From Oryzibacter oryziterrae (GTDB taxonomy: Bacteria; Pseudomonadota; Alphaproteobacteria; Rhizobiales; Pleomorphomonadaceae): a stretch of 64,000 bases of DNA. Positions 26,499 through 35,232 of this stretch are shown here, in pieces. The stretch spans positions 118,058 to 182,057 of the forward strand of contig NZ_JAKJIC010000010.1 in NCBI RefSeq assembly GCF_021864535.1. The letters are read 5' to 3'. The notes under the pieces are model-generated. The model was not told where the DNA came from and ran no database searches. It was given only the letters and a program-made list of their open reading frames with translations. Each line of letters begins with the position of its first letter. The first letter of the stretch is position 1. A program made the position numbers and the translations under genes.

Positions 26499-27331
26499 GC
26501 AACCTCTCCCCCGGCGCGCGGCAACGTCGGTAGCCAGTCACGCGTCTCGTCGAGCCGGGGCACGGCTTCGATCAGCGCCCGCGTATAGGGATGGCTGGCG
26601 GCCCCGAGCTGGCCGCTGTCCAGCGTCTCGACAATGCGACCGGCATTCATGACGATGACGCGGTCGCAATAGTGGGACACCAGCGCCAGATCATGGCTGA
26701 TCAGCATCAGGCCCATGCCGCGTTGGCGCACCTGTTCGTCGATGATGTCGAGCACCTGCGCCTGGACGGACACGTCGAGCGCAGAGGTGGGCTCGTCGGC
26801 AATCAGTATGTCCGGTTCGGGGATCAGCATCATGGCGATCATGACGCGCTGGCCCATGCCCCCGGAGACCTCATGGGGATAGAGGCTGGCGACGCGTTTT
26901 GGATCGGTGATGCGCACCGCCGCGAGCATGTCGAGAACGCGCGCACTGACCTCGCGTCGTGGCAGATTGCCGTGCGCGCGCAGCGCCTCTGCAATCTGTT
27001 CGCCGACGGTCATCACCGGATTGAGGGCGAACTTGGGATCCTGCATCACCATGGAGATACGAGCGCCACGGATGGCGCGCATCTGCCGTTCCGACAGATC
27101 GAGGAGGTTCTGGCCGTCGAAGCGAAACAGGTCGGCGCGCACGCGGCCGGGCGGACGGATCAGCCGCAGGATGGAGCGCCCCGTCATGGACTTGCCCGAG
27201 CCGCTTTCTCCGACGATGCCGAGCCGTTCGCGACCGAGAGAGAAGGAGATGCCGGCCACCACATCCACGTCGCCACGCGAGGTCGGGAAGGTGACGCGGA
27301 GATTTTCGACTTCCAGCAAGGGCTTCGTCAA
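26495..27331 (-). CDS. Short peptide/nickel-type ABC ATPase (first subunit)
   Basis: This protein of about 278 residues has Walker A GESGSGKS, signature SGGMGQRVMIAMML, Walker B ILIADEPTSALD and ISHDLAL. It also lacks the C-terminal cysteine domain, like NikD. The start is taken as TTG at 27331, which overlaps the permease stop (TTGA) and has GGAG eight bases upstream; the longer opening to 27487 would lie within the permease gene. Confidence 0.85.
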   Translation of the reverse strand: MTKPLLEVENLRVTFPTSRGDVDVVAGISFSLGRERLGIVGESGSGKSMTGRSILRLIRPPGRVRADLFRFDGQNLLDLSERQMRAIRGARISMVMQDPKFALNPVMTVGEQIAEALRAHGNLPRREVSARVLDMLAAVRITDPKRVASLYPHEVSGGMGQRVMIAMMLIPEPDILIADEPTSALDVSVQAQVLDIIDEQVRQRGMGLMLISHDLALVSHYCDRVIVMNAGRIVETLDSGQLGAASHPYTRALIEAVPRLDETRDWLPTLPRAGGEVA

Positions 27332-28233
27332 TGCCGATCTCCGCTCTTGGGGTCGAGCACATCGCGCAGACCATCGCCCAGCAGGCAGAAGCCGAGCGAG
27401 ACGATGACGATGGCAAAGCCCGGCATGGTGGCGACCCACCACTGATCGAGGATGAAGGAACGCCCGCGCGCGATCATGGCACCCCATTCGGGCAGCGGCG
27501 GCTGGGCACCGAGGCCTATGAAGCCCAGGCCGGCGGCGGTCAGGATGATGCCGGCCATGTCGAGGGTAACGCGCACGATCATCGACGACAGGCAGAGTGG
27601 CAGCACATGCGCGAAGATGATGCGGGCCGTTGAAGCCCCCTGCAGGCGCATGGCGGCGATGAACTCGGCATTCTTGAAGGTCAGCGTTTCGGCGCGGGCG
27701 ATACGGGTATAGGCTGGCCAGGAGGTGATGGCGATGGCGATCCCCGCGTTTTCAATGCCCGGCCCCAGCGCCGCCACCAGCGCCAGCGCCAGGATCAGCT
27801 TGGGCATGGACAGGAAGATGTCGGTGACGCCCATGATGAGGCGATCGATCCAGCCGCCGAGATAGCCCGAGATGGCTCCGAGCAACAGGCCGATGGGGGC
27901 GGTCAGCACCGCAACCATGGCGACGATCACCAGCGTGATCCGCGCACCGAAGACGACTCGGGACCAGATGTCGCGCCCGAGTTCGTCCGTCCCCATCCAG
28001 TTGTCGCCGCTCGGCGGCAGCAGACGGCGGGTGAGATCCTGGACCAGCGGATCATGGGAGGCGATGTAGGGTGCGGCGACCGCGAGGATCACCAGCGCCA
28101 GCACGATGGCCACGCCAAGCATGGCCAACCGATTGCGCCAAAGCGCAAGGCCCATGCGATACCAGCGCCCCAACCGGGCCTGCAGACGCGAGGCGGGGCT
28201 GTCGTCGGTCAACCAGTGGCTCAGCGTCGTCAT
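27328..28233 (-). CDS. Peptide/nickel-type ABC permease (DppC/NikC type)
   Basis: This is a membrane protein of about 301 residues. It has the DppC N-terminal helix, the motif MGTDELGRDIWSRVVFGARI and the cytoplasmic loop FIAAMRLQGASTARIIFAHV. The ATG at 28233 has GGGAGG six bases upstream and gives the standard length; an in-frame opening to 28302 is not needed. Confidence 0.9.
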   Translation of the reverse strand: MTTLSHWLTDDSPASRLQARLGRWYRMGLALWRNRLAMLGVAIVLALVILAVAAPYIASHDPLVQDLTRRLLPPSGDNWMGTDELGRDIWSRVVFGARITLVIVAMVAVLTAPIGLLLGAISGYLGGWIDRLIMGVTDIFLSMPKLILALALVAALGPGIENAGIAIAITSWPAYTRIARAETLTFKNAEFIAAMRLQGASTARIIFAHVLPLCLSSMIVRVTLDMAGIILTAAGLGFIGLGAQPPLPEWGAMIARGRSFILDQWWVATMPGFAIVIVSLGFCLLGDGLRDVLDPKSGDRH

Positions 28234-28307
28234 GGGCGCCTCCCGCAAGACTGCGACCGCTGGCGAAGGCTGCCGTTTTGGCTCATGGACTTCATCTGGC
28301 AATCCCG

Positions 28308-29384
28308 TCAGCGCGAGCGCGGATCAAAAACACGGTAGAGACCATCGCAAACCTTGTTGATGGCAATGAAGACGCCGCCAATGACAAGCGTCGCTCCCAG
28401 CACCGCAGCCATGTCGGCATTGAGCAGCGCCGTCGTGAGATAGTTGCCGATCCCCGGCCAGGAGAAGATGGTTTCGATCATCACCGAGCCTTCGATCAGG
28501 CTGGCGTAGGACAGGCCGATCACCGTGATCAGTGGCACCAGAATGGGCCGGAAGGCGTGGCGCCAGATCACCAGCCGTTCCGACACGCCCTTGACGCGTG
28601 CCGTCGTCACATATTCCTGCCCGAGCTGATCGAGCATCAGCGAGCGCGTCATGCGTGAGATATAGGCGAGGCTGAAGAAGCCGAGGATCGCGGCGGGCAA
28701 CAGGATATGGCTGACGGCATTCCAGAAGATCTCGGTCTCGCCAGCCAACAGACTGTCAACCAGCAGGAGGCCGGTGACCGGCTCGACAATGCCGTCATAG
28801 AAGACATCGAGCCGTCCAGGGCCGGCCACCCATTGCAGGCGGGCGTAGAAGAGCGCAAGACCGACAAGCCCGAGCCAGAAGGCCGGCACGGCATAGCCGG
28901 CCAGGCCGACGACGCGAATGATCTGATCCCCGAAACTATTGCGGTGCGCCGCCGCTTCAACACCCATCGGCACGCCGAGCAACACGCCGATGGCGATGCC
29001 AAGGGTTGCCATTTCGAGCGTTGCCGGGAAAACCTCGGCGAGATCCTGCACCACCGGGCGGCCTGATGAGACGGACAGCCCGAGGTCTCCGGACAGGACC
29101 GCGCCGACATATTGGATGAACTGGACGATTTGCGGCTGATCCAGCCCCATCTTGAGCCGCGCCGCCTCATAAACGGCACGCGGGGCGCGATCGCCGACCA
29201 CGGCCAGCACCGGATCGATCGGCACGATCCGGCCGATGAAAAAGGTAATGGCCAGCAGCCCCAGGAAAGTCAGCAGCAGCGAGGCGGCAAAGCGGACGAT
29301 GAAGGAAACGAGCCGCCAGGCCCTGACCAGTCCCATAGGCATCTTGCCTGTCGCGGCAGGCTGAGCGTCGCTCAGGGAAGACAC
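28308..29384 (-). CDS. Peptide/nickel-type ABC permease (DppB/NikB type)
   Basis: This is a membrane protein of 358 residues. It has the DppB fold with an IVPIDPVLAVVGDRA periplasmic segment and the loop YVTTARVKGVSERLVIWRHA, then FSWPGIGNYL. It starts at a GTG (29384) with AAGGAG eight bases upstream. It is the first gene of the minus-strand unit and is divergent from the XRE-cupin regulator. Confidence 0.88.
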   Translation of the reverse strand: MSSLSDAQPAATGKMPMGLVRAWRLVSFIVRFAASLLLTFLGLLAITFFIGRIVPIDPVLAVVGDRAPRAVYEAARLKMGLDQPQIVQFIQYVGAVLSGDLGLSVSSGRPVVQDLAEVFPATLEMATLGIAIGVLLGVPMGVEAAAHRNSFGDQIIRVVGLAGYAVPAFWLGLVGLALFYARLQWVAGPGRLDVFYDGIVEPVTGLLLVDSLLAGETEIFWNAVSHILLPAAILGFFSLAYISRMTRSLMLDQLGQEYVTTARVKGVSERLVIWRHAFRPILVPLITVIGLSYASLIEGSVMIETIFSWPGIGNYLTTALLNADMAAVLGATLVIGGVFIAINKVCDGLYRVFDPRSR

Positions 29385-29423
29385 GCGTGCAACTCTCCTT
29401 CTGCCTAATGATCGAGCGGGGCG

Positions 29424-29493
29424 AAAAATTAAGCTTGACTATACAAATCATTTTGATTTGATCAAATAGATTTTGCCCGGAGTAAAAAAGTTT
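29424..29493 (+). promoter_or_regulatory. Divergent control region of the second peptide ABC cluster
   Basis: AAAAATTAAGCTTGA at 29424-29438 is identical to 19111-19125. A 12-base palindrome ATTTGATCAAAT lies at 29456-29467, and AGTAAAAAAGTTTA follows just before the regulator start, echoing AGTAAAAAAACTTTA at 19149-19162. These are candidate binding sites of the adjacent XRE-cupin protein. Confidence 0.55.
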
Positions 29494-30075
29494 ATGTCGA
29501 CCGCCAACACTGCCGTGCATGACGGTGTCCGGCCCTGCGTGGGTGCCCTGATGCGCGAGCGCCGGCGTCAATTGCAGATGACGCTGCAGGACGTGTGCGC
29601 CGCCGCGGGCATTTCCGTAGGCTATCTCAGCCAGGTTGAGCGTGACCAGGCGACGCCCTCGCTGGGCACGCTGGCTCAGATCGCCCGCTGCCTCGGGGTC
29701 GGCATCGACTATTTCGTCTCCGCCCCCGCCGCCGAGGATCTGCTGTCGAAAGGCACGGATCGTCGGCGCTTCGCGGTTGACGGTTCGCCCGTGCAATATG
29801 AGCGACTGGCGTCGGATTTTGCCGGCAACACGCTCTCTTCCTTCATCATTCACATCCCGCCCGGCTATGCCTCGGAGACGGTCAGCCACGAGGGCGAAGA
29901 GATCGTCTACGTGCTGGAAGGTCGCCTGATCCACAGTCTCGACGGCGAGGAGATGAAGATGGAGACCGGTGACTGCCTGCATTTCCGCGGCAGCCGTCCG
30001 CATGCCTGGCGCAATGACTCCGACAAGGTCACCACCTTGCTCTGGACCGGTACGCTTCCGCTTTTCCGCCCGTGA
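29494..30075 (+). CDS. XRE-cupin transcriptional regulator
   Basis: This protein of 193 residues has an N-terminal Cro/CI-type helix-turn-helix (LQMTLQDVCAAAGISVGYLS then QVERDQATPSLGTL). A C-terminal cupin follows (SHEGEEIVYVLEGRL, GDCLHFRGSRPHAWRN). Such regulators bind small metabolites in the cupin and control transport or catabolic genes. It lies between and divergent from two parts of one ABC system. It can therefore control both the permease/ATPase unit and the binding protein, and through the shared sequence perhaps the operon at 19262. The ATG at 29494 has GGAG upstream, slightly far; a TTG at 29473 is an alternative. Confidence 0.88.
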   Translation: MSTANTAVHDGVRPCVGALMRERRRQLQMTLQDVCAAAGISVGYLSQVERDQATPSLGTLAQIARCLGVGIDYFVSAPAAEDLLSKGTDRRRFAVDGSPVQYERLASDFAGNTLSSFIIHIPPGYASETVSHEGEEIVYVLEGRLIHSLDGEEMKMETGDCLHFRGSRPHAWRNDSDKVTTLLWTGTLPLFRP

Positions 30076-30150
30076 TCTGTCCAGGACACGATCGCCGGCG
30101 GCAAGCCCCATGACAGCTTTGGAAACATAAACAACAGAGGGACCAAAGAC

Positions 30151-31746
30151 ATGAAGATTTTCCAGGCCGCATTGCTAACCGCCAGCTTCCTGCTGCCGGT
30201 ATCCATGACCAGCGGAGCCTATGCCGCAACACCGGCGCACACGCTGGTGGTCGCCCAGAACATCGATGACATCGTCAGCATCGATCCGGCAGAGGCCTTC
30301 GAATTCACCTCCGGCGAATATGTCACCCAGACCTATGATCGCCTCGTCCAGTATGACGCGCCTGACGTCAAAACGCTGGCGCCGGGCCTTGCGACCGCCT
30401 GGTCCGTCGACGAAGCCACCAAGACCATCACCTTCACCCTGCGTGATGGCGTCAAGTTCTCCTCGGGCAACACCATGACCGCTGACGACGTGGTCTACTC
30501 CTTTGCCCGTGTGATCAAGCTCAACAAGGCACCGTCCTTCATCCTCACCCAGCTCGGCTGGACGCCTGAGAATGTCGCCGACATGGTCAAGGCCGACGGC
30601 AACAAGGTCATCGTCAGATACGCTGGCGACTTCTCGTCCGCCTTCGTGCTCAACGTGCTCGCCGCCCGCCCCGCCTCTGTGGTCGATGCGGCGACCGTCA
30701 AGAGCCATGAGACCGACGGCGACATGGGAAATGCCTGGCTCAAGGCCAACTCGGCGGGTACCGGTCCTTTCGTGCTCAAGACCTTCAAGCCAGCGGAACT
30801 CCTCAACCTCACCGCCAATCCCGATTATTTCGGCGGCGCCCCGGCGCTGAAGTCGGTCATCATCCGTCATGTGGCCGAAGCCGCCACCCAGCAGCTGCTG
30901 CTGGGGACCGGCGACGTGGACATGGCCAAGAATCTGACGCCGGACCAGGTTGCCAAGGTCTCCAAGGAAGATGGACTGGTGGTCGAGACCTATCCGCAAG
31001 CCGCCGTGCATTTTCTGAGCTTCAACCAGAAGGATCCGGCGCTGACCAACCCGGCCATCTGGGAGGCTGCACGCTATCTGGTCGATTACAAGGGCATGAC
31101 CGACAGCTTCCTCAAGGGGCAGATGCAGGTGCACCAGGCCTTCTGGCCGTCGGGCTTCCCCGGCGCGCTCGACGACACGCCTTATAGCTACGATCCGGCC
31201 AAGGCCAAGGCGATCCTCGACAAGGCCGGCGTCAAGACGCCGCTCGATGTGACGCTGGACGTCATCAACTCCGCGCCCTTTACCGACATGGCGCAGTCGC
31301 TGCAGGCAAGTTTTTCGCAGGCCGGCATCAATTTCAAGATCATCCCGGGCACGGGCAGCCAGGTGATCACCAAGTATCGCGCCCGCACCCACGAGGGCAT
31401 GCTGCTCTATTGGGGTCCCGATTTCATGGACCCCGATTCCAACGCCTCCGCCTTTGCCTTCAACGAAGACAACTCCGACGACCATTACCAGTCGACGACC
31501 ACCTGGCGTAACGGCTGGGCCGTGCCGGCCGAGCTCAATGCCGAGACCAAGGCGGCCAAGTCGGAAACTGATCCGGCCAAGCGAAATGCGCTCTACGTGG
31601 ACATCCAGAAGAAGGTCCAGACCAACTCGCCCATCGTGGTGATGTTCCAGGCCTCCGAACAGGTGGCCATGTCGAAGAAGGTGTCGGGCTACGTCAACGG
31701 CGCCGCTCCCGACTTCGTCTTCTACCGCTTGGTCAAGAAGGACTGA
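30151..31746 (+). CDS. Periplasmic binding protein of the second peptide-type importer (SBP family 5)
   Basis: This protein of 531 residues has a signal peptide (FLLPVSMTSGAYA-AT). The N-terminal HTLVVAQNIDDIVSIDPAEA and the segment WSVDEATKTITFTLRDGVKF are typical of family 5. It follows the XRE-cupin gene and completes the divergent importer. The AGAGGG ribosome site is clear. Ligand could be a di- or oligopeptide, opine or metallophore; the short ATPases allow any of these. Confidence 0.92.
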   Translation: MKIFQAALLTASFLLPVSMTSGAYAATPAHTLVVAQNIDDIVSIDPAEAFEFTSGEYVTQTYDRLVQYDAPDVKTLAPGLATAWSVDEATKTITFTLRDGVKFSSGNTMTADDVVYSFARVIKLNKAPSFILTQLGWTPENVADMVKADGNKVIVRYAGDFSSAFVLNVLAARPASVVDAATVKSHETDGDMGNAWLKANSAGTGPFVLKTFKPAELLNLTANPDYFGGAPALKSVIIRHVAEAATQQLLLGTGDVDMAKNLTPDQVAKVSKEDGLVVETYPQAAVHFLSFNQKDPALTNPAIWEAARYLVDYKGMTDSFLKGQMQVHQAFWPSGFPGALDDTPYSYDPAKAKAILDKAGVKTPLDVTLDVINSAPFTDMAQSLQASFSQAGINFKIIPGTGSQVITKYRARTHEGMLLYWGPDFMDPDSNASAFAFNEDNSDDHYQSTTTWRNGWAVPAELNAETKAAKSETDPAKRNALYVDIQKKVQTNSPIVVMFQASEQVAMSKKVSGYVNGAAPDFVFYRLVKKD

Positions 31747-31760
31747 CAACGCCAAACACA

Positions 31761-31797
31761 CCCCGGCGTGCCTGCCCGATCGAACCGCACGCCGGGG
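31761..31797 (+). terminator. GC stem-loop after the binding-protein gene
   Basis: CCCCGGCGTGC (31761-31771) pairs exactly with GCACGCCGGGG (31787-31797), 14 bases after the stop codon. There is no strong T-tract. Confidence 0.6.
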
Positions 31798-31843
31798 CGC
31801 TCATTGATTCAGAGCAACGACCAAAGTTTTCGGCTGAAGAAGA

Positions 31844-31885
31844 ACCGTGTTCACCGCGCATTTTGCAGTGAACACGGTCTTTTTC
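31844..31885. terminator. Rho-independent terminator with U-tract
   Basis: ACCGTGTTCAC (31844-31854) pairs exactly with GTGAACACGGT (31868-31878), followed by CTTTTTCTT. It is the stronger of two hairpins behind the binding protein and may end a short separate transcript. Confidence 0.7.
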
Positions 31886-32377
31886 TTCCCACATATCGCG
31901 GCGCGTGATTCCGCTCCGGCTTCATCCAGAGTGAGGCACAGGCAGGCCTCACCGGTAACAACCGCGGCGAGCGGGGTTGAGAACGTCGGAATGACCTGAC
32001 GTGGATGTCGCTGCCTCGACCTCCGCCCCGATTCCTTGCCGTGTTGGGATGCAAGTCGAGGCGCATACATGGCAGGATCGTAGCTCCTTTTCACTCCGGG
32101 GTGGCCTAGCCTCGGTGTCGCCAAGTTTTGGCCTTCTTCAATCGACCGGTCCTGGGACTGGGGGGAGATAGGATGGACGAGGGTTGTCGTTCCCAACAAC
32201 TTTTCAGCCAGCTCAGGGATACATTGCAATATTGAGAAGCCGACAACTGCTTGATGCTGTGCCATGACATTTTCTGTGAAAAATTGCGGATTGTTGCCTC
32301 GACTTGATGGATTGGCTCACTCTGCTCGACTAGCTTGAGGGGACTCTAGAGACACTGATTGCGATAGAGGTTGGCTC
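31886..32377. other. Intergenic region before the MoxR cluster
   Basis: About 490 bases without a supported gene. A minus-strand frame (31801-32265) crosses the terminator and has no recognisable content. The promoter of the MoxR cluster should lie at its right end. Confidence 0.45.
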
Positions 32378-33787
32378 GTGGCGTTAGATTTGGAGCGGAT
32401 TGAGGCGCTTGCCCCCGATCAGGCGTCGCTGAATGCCGCGCGCAAGCTCTTGAAGCCTGCTACCTGGCCAACCCTTGCTTGCGACGACGGTGGTTTGGTC
32501 TGGGGCGAAGTACAGGGATCCGGCGCAACGCCCTATCGGGTGGTGATCTCGGAAGAAGATGCCGGCTATAAATGCACCTGCCCGAGCCGGAAATTTCCCT
32601 GCAAGCATACGCTGGCGCTGATGTGGCTGCGCGCCGAGCGCAAGGTTGATTTTGCGCGGGCAGACAGGCCGGAGTGGGTCCTGGACTGGCTCTCGCGGCG
32701 GCGAGGTCCCTCGGCTGCGGCCACGCCCGTGGAGACGCCGAAAGGATCGATCTCCGCCGCTCTATCGGCCGATATCGCAGAGGATACGCCCGATCCCAAG
32801 GCCGAGGCGCGGGCTCAGGCACAGCGCGAGCGCATCCAGCGCGAACGCGAGGCGAGCATCCTCTTGGGTCTCGATGAACTTGACCTCTGGCTTCAAGATC
32901 AACTCGATCGCGGTGTTGCCGCCTTCCTGACGGATGCGGGCGCGGCCTGTCGCAAGCTGGCTCAGCGTCTGGTGGACGCCAAGGCGACCAGCCTCGCCAT
33001 GCGCGTTGATCTGCTGTCGTCACGCCTGTTTGCCTTGCCGGAGACCTTGCGTCCGCAAGCGGCGATCGAAGAGCTGGGACAGCTTCACCTCATCGCCGAA
33101 GCCTATCGACGTCAGGACGACCTCGACGCAGCCTTGCGGGAGGATGTGCGCCAGACCGTCGGCTGGAACCAGGGGCGCGAGGCGCTTCTGGCCGACCCCA
33201 CGGCCTTGCATGTGGCCGGTCGATGGCATGTGTTTGCGGCGCGCCAGATTGTCCAACCGGACCGGCTTCGGCGGATCGAAACCTGGCTGCTGCGTGACGG
33301 CGACGGCGGATCGCCGCGCTTTGCGCTTCTCCTCGACTTCGTCCCCCTGGCCGGCGGCACAAGCGCTGCGGGCTATCTGGTTGGCGACGTGTTCGAAGCG
33401 GAACTGGTCTTCTATACGACGACAGTGCCGCTGCGCGCGCTTGTCGGTGCGCAGACGCAGTCGACGGCGCCGTCTCGGGCGCTTCCGTCGCTACCGGACA
33501 TTTCTCTTTCCGCAGCCTTTGCAGACTATCAGGCAGCCTTGGCCGCCAAGCCCTGGCTTGGCGAATGGCCACTCACCTTCCTGGGGGCGACGGTCCGTCG
33601 CCGGGCCAGCGATTACTATCTCATGGATTCCCCAGACGGCCTTGCGCTGGCCATCGCGCCACATCAGGAAGCATCGGTCTGGGCGCTGGCCGGGGCCGAC
33701 GCCTTTGACGGCGTCGGTCTTTGGGATGGTCGGTATTTCTGGCTGGCGCAAGCCGAAACACCGCTTGGGCGATGGGTGGGCTCATGA
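32378..33787 (+). CDS. SWIM zinc-finger protein of a MoxR/VWA cluster
   Basis: This protein of 469 residues has a SWIM zinc finger CxC-x6-CxH at Cys66, Cys68, Cys75 and His77 (CTCPSRKFPCKH). A charged linker (EARAQAQRERIQREREA) and a long helical/mixed region without known enzyme motifs follow. SWIM domains bind nucleic acid or protein. It starts at GTG with AGAGG seven bases upstream and overlaps the DUF5691 gene by four bases. The enterobacterial YehQ has the same role in its cluster, to my knowledge. Molecular function is not established. Confidence 0.85.
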   Translation: MALDLERIEALAPDQASLNAARKLLKPATWPTLACDDGGLVWGEVQGSGATPYRVVISEEDAGYKCTCPSRKFPCKHTLALMWLRAERKVDFARADRPEWVLDWLSRRRGPSAAATPVETPKGSISAALSADIAEDTPDPKAEARAQAQRERIQREREASILLGLDELDLWLQDQLDRGVAAFLTDAGAACRKLAQRLVDAKATSLAMRVDLLSSRLFALPETLRPQAAIEELGQLHLIAEAYRRQDDLDAALREDVRQTVGWNQGREALLADPTALHVAGRWHVFAARQIVQPDRLRRIETWLLRDGDGGSPRFALLLDFVPLAGGTSAAGYLVGDVFEAELVFYTTTVPLRALVGAQTQSTAPSRALPSLPDISLSAAFADYQAALAAKPWLGEWPLTFLGATVRRRASDYYLMDSPDGLALAIAPHQEASVWALAGADAFDGVGLWDGRYFWLAQAETPLGRWVGS

Positions 33788-35232
33788 AAACCTCCGGCCT
33801 GAAATCCGATGTATTTTCGGCCTTCCTCCTCGGCACCTCCCGCCGCCGGCCAGACTACGCGCGAACCGTCGGCGCGCCACTGGCAGCCGGGGACCCAAAG
33901 GCGGATCTGAAGGCCATGGCCTTGCTCGCCCAGATCCTGCGGCTCGAGCGCCCCGCGGCGCCACATGAGTTTCTGGCTTCTCCCGGCCTCAGCGGAAAGC
34001 GCAAGGTCATCCCGGACGACCTGCGCGATCGGTTCATCCGCTTGTTCGGGGCCGGCAAGTTCGCATTCGCACCTACCGATCCGCTGTCTGCCGGTATGGC
34101 ACAGGCGCTCGATCGCCTGTTCCTTGCCCCTCATCCCTATGACTTTCAGCGCCTTGAAGGCTTTGTTCGTACGCATGCCGACCGGCTCGGGGCCGATGCG
34201 GTTGCCTGGCTCGACCGAGACAAGTCCGCCGAAGAGCGTAGGGGCTATTTCGATCTTGCCGTTCTCAACGACGACAACTGGTCCTACGCAGCACCGACCC
34301 GCCGGGAGCGTTACATCGGCGAGAAGCGGGCGACCGATCCGTCTGGCGCACGCGCCTTGATCGAGGCGGTGTGGGCAACGGAAGCTGCGGACATGCGTCT
34401 TCGGCTCCTCGCCGCTCTCAGAACTGGATTGAGCGCCGACGATCAGCCGTTTCTGGAAGGCCTTTCCAAGGATCGAGCACCGAAGGTGCGCGATCTCGCG
34501 GCCAGTTTCCTTGCCCGAGTGGCCGGGGTGGCGGTCGATCGCCCCGCTCACAAGGAAACGCTTGGACGCATCACCAAGGAAACCAAGGGCATCTTCCGCA
34601 AGAGAAGCGTGCTGAAGCTCGAGCTCCCCGCGACGGTCATCGATCTGGTCTGGCTGCACTGGGTCATGAGCGAATTTTCCGAGATACCCATTGAGAGCTG
34701 TGCCGCTCAGTTCGACATGTCGGTCTCGGATCTGGTCGATGCCGCGGCTGATGATGCCCGGCTTCCGGCGGCAATCGCCTTGATGGCTGCCCAATCGCGC
34801 CGCTTCGACATCGTGGCGCAACTTGCAAAGGCGTCGAACCATCCTGTTGCTTTGCTGTCGTCCGGCGGCTTCAGTCGTGGCCAGGACTTCACGCCTGCAG
34901 AAGCCTTGACCCTTGCCGAGACCATTGTCCGGTCTGGCGCAAACTCCAAGTTCCCAGCCCTCAACGCCTTCTTGAGCCAACTCTACGCGTTGACAGGTTG
35001 CGCCTTGGCGCCCACGGCTTTTCAGGTGATTGCCGACGCAACGGAGCGGCAATGGTCTGAAGGGACCCTGCGCGAAATGCCCGGCATTGTCGCTTCGCTG
35101 GCATTGCTGGCTCCCCCGTCGAATCGGGAAACCGTACGTTTCCTTGCCCTTAGCCTTGAAGAGGGGGGCGGCTCCGTCATCGCCTGGCTCGATCTTCTTG
35201 GCAGTCTTGAGAAGGTGTCGTCCAATGAGTGA
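33784..35232 (+). CDS. DUF5691-type helical-repeat protein of the MoxR cluster
   Basis: This protein of 482 residues is soluble and mostly helical, with HEAT-like character (repeated LR/LAALR/LAASFLARV-type helices) and no catalytic motif. The context, between a SWIM protein and a MoxR ATPase, matches proteins annotated as DUF5691. It may be an adaptor or scaffold for the ATPase. The ATG overlaps the previous stop (ATGA), and its own end overlaps the MoxR gene by eight bases. Confidence 0.75.
   Translation: MKTSGLKSDVFSAFLLGTSRRRPDYARTVGAPLAAGDPKADLKAMALLAQILRLERPAAPHEFLASPGLSGKRKVIPDDLRDRFIRLFGAGKFAFAPTDPLSAGMAQALDRLFLAPHPYDFQRLEGFVRTHADRLGADAVAWLDRDKSAEERRGYFDLAVLNDDNWSYAAPTRRERYIGEKRATDPSGARALIEAVWATEAADMRLRLLAALRTGLSADDQPFLEGLSKDRAPKVRDLAASFLARVAGVAVDRPAHKETLGRITKETKGIFRKRSVLKLELPATVIDLVWLHWVMSEFSEIPIESCAAQFDMSVSDLVDAAADDARLPAAIALMAAQSRRFDIVAQLAKASNHPVALLSSGGFSRGQDFTPAEALTLAETIVRSGANSKFPALNAFLSQLYALTGCALAPTAFQVIADATERQWSEGTLREMPGIVASLALLAPPSNRETVRFLALSLEEGGGSVIAWLDLLGSLEKVSSNE

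Noticed and set aside
31801..32265. Minus-strand open frame of 154 residues
   Set aside because: It runs through a clear rho-independent terminator, has no ribosome site or recognisable domain, and its composition does not look like a protein.
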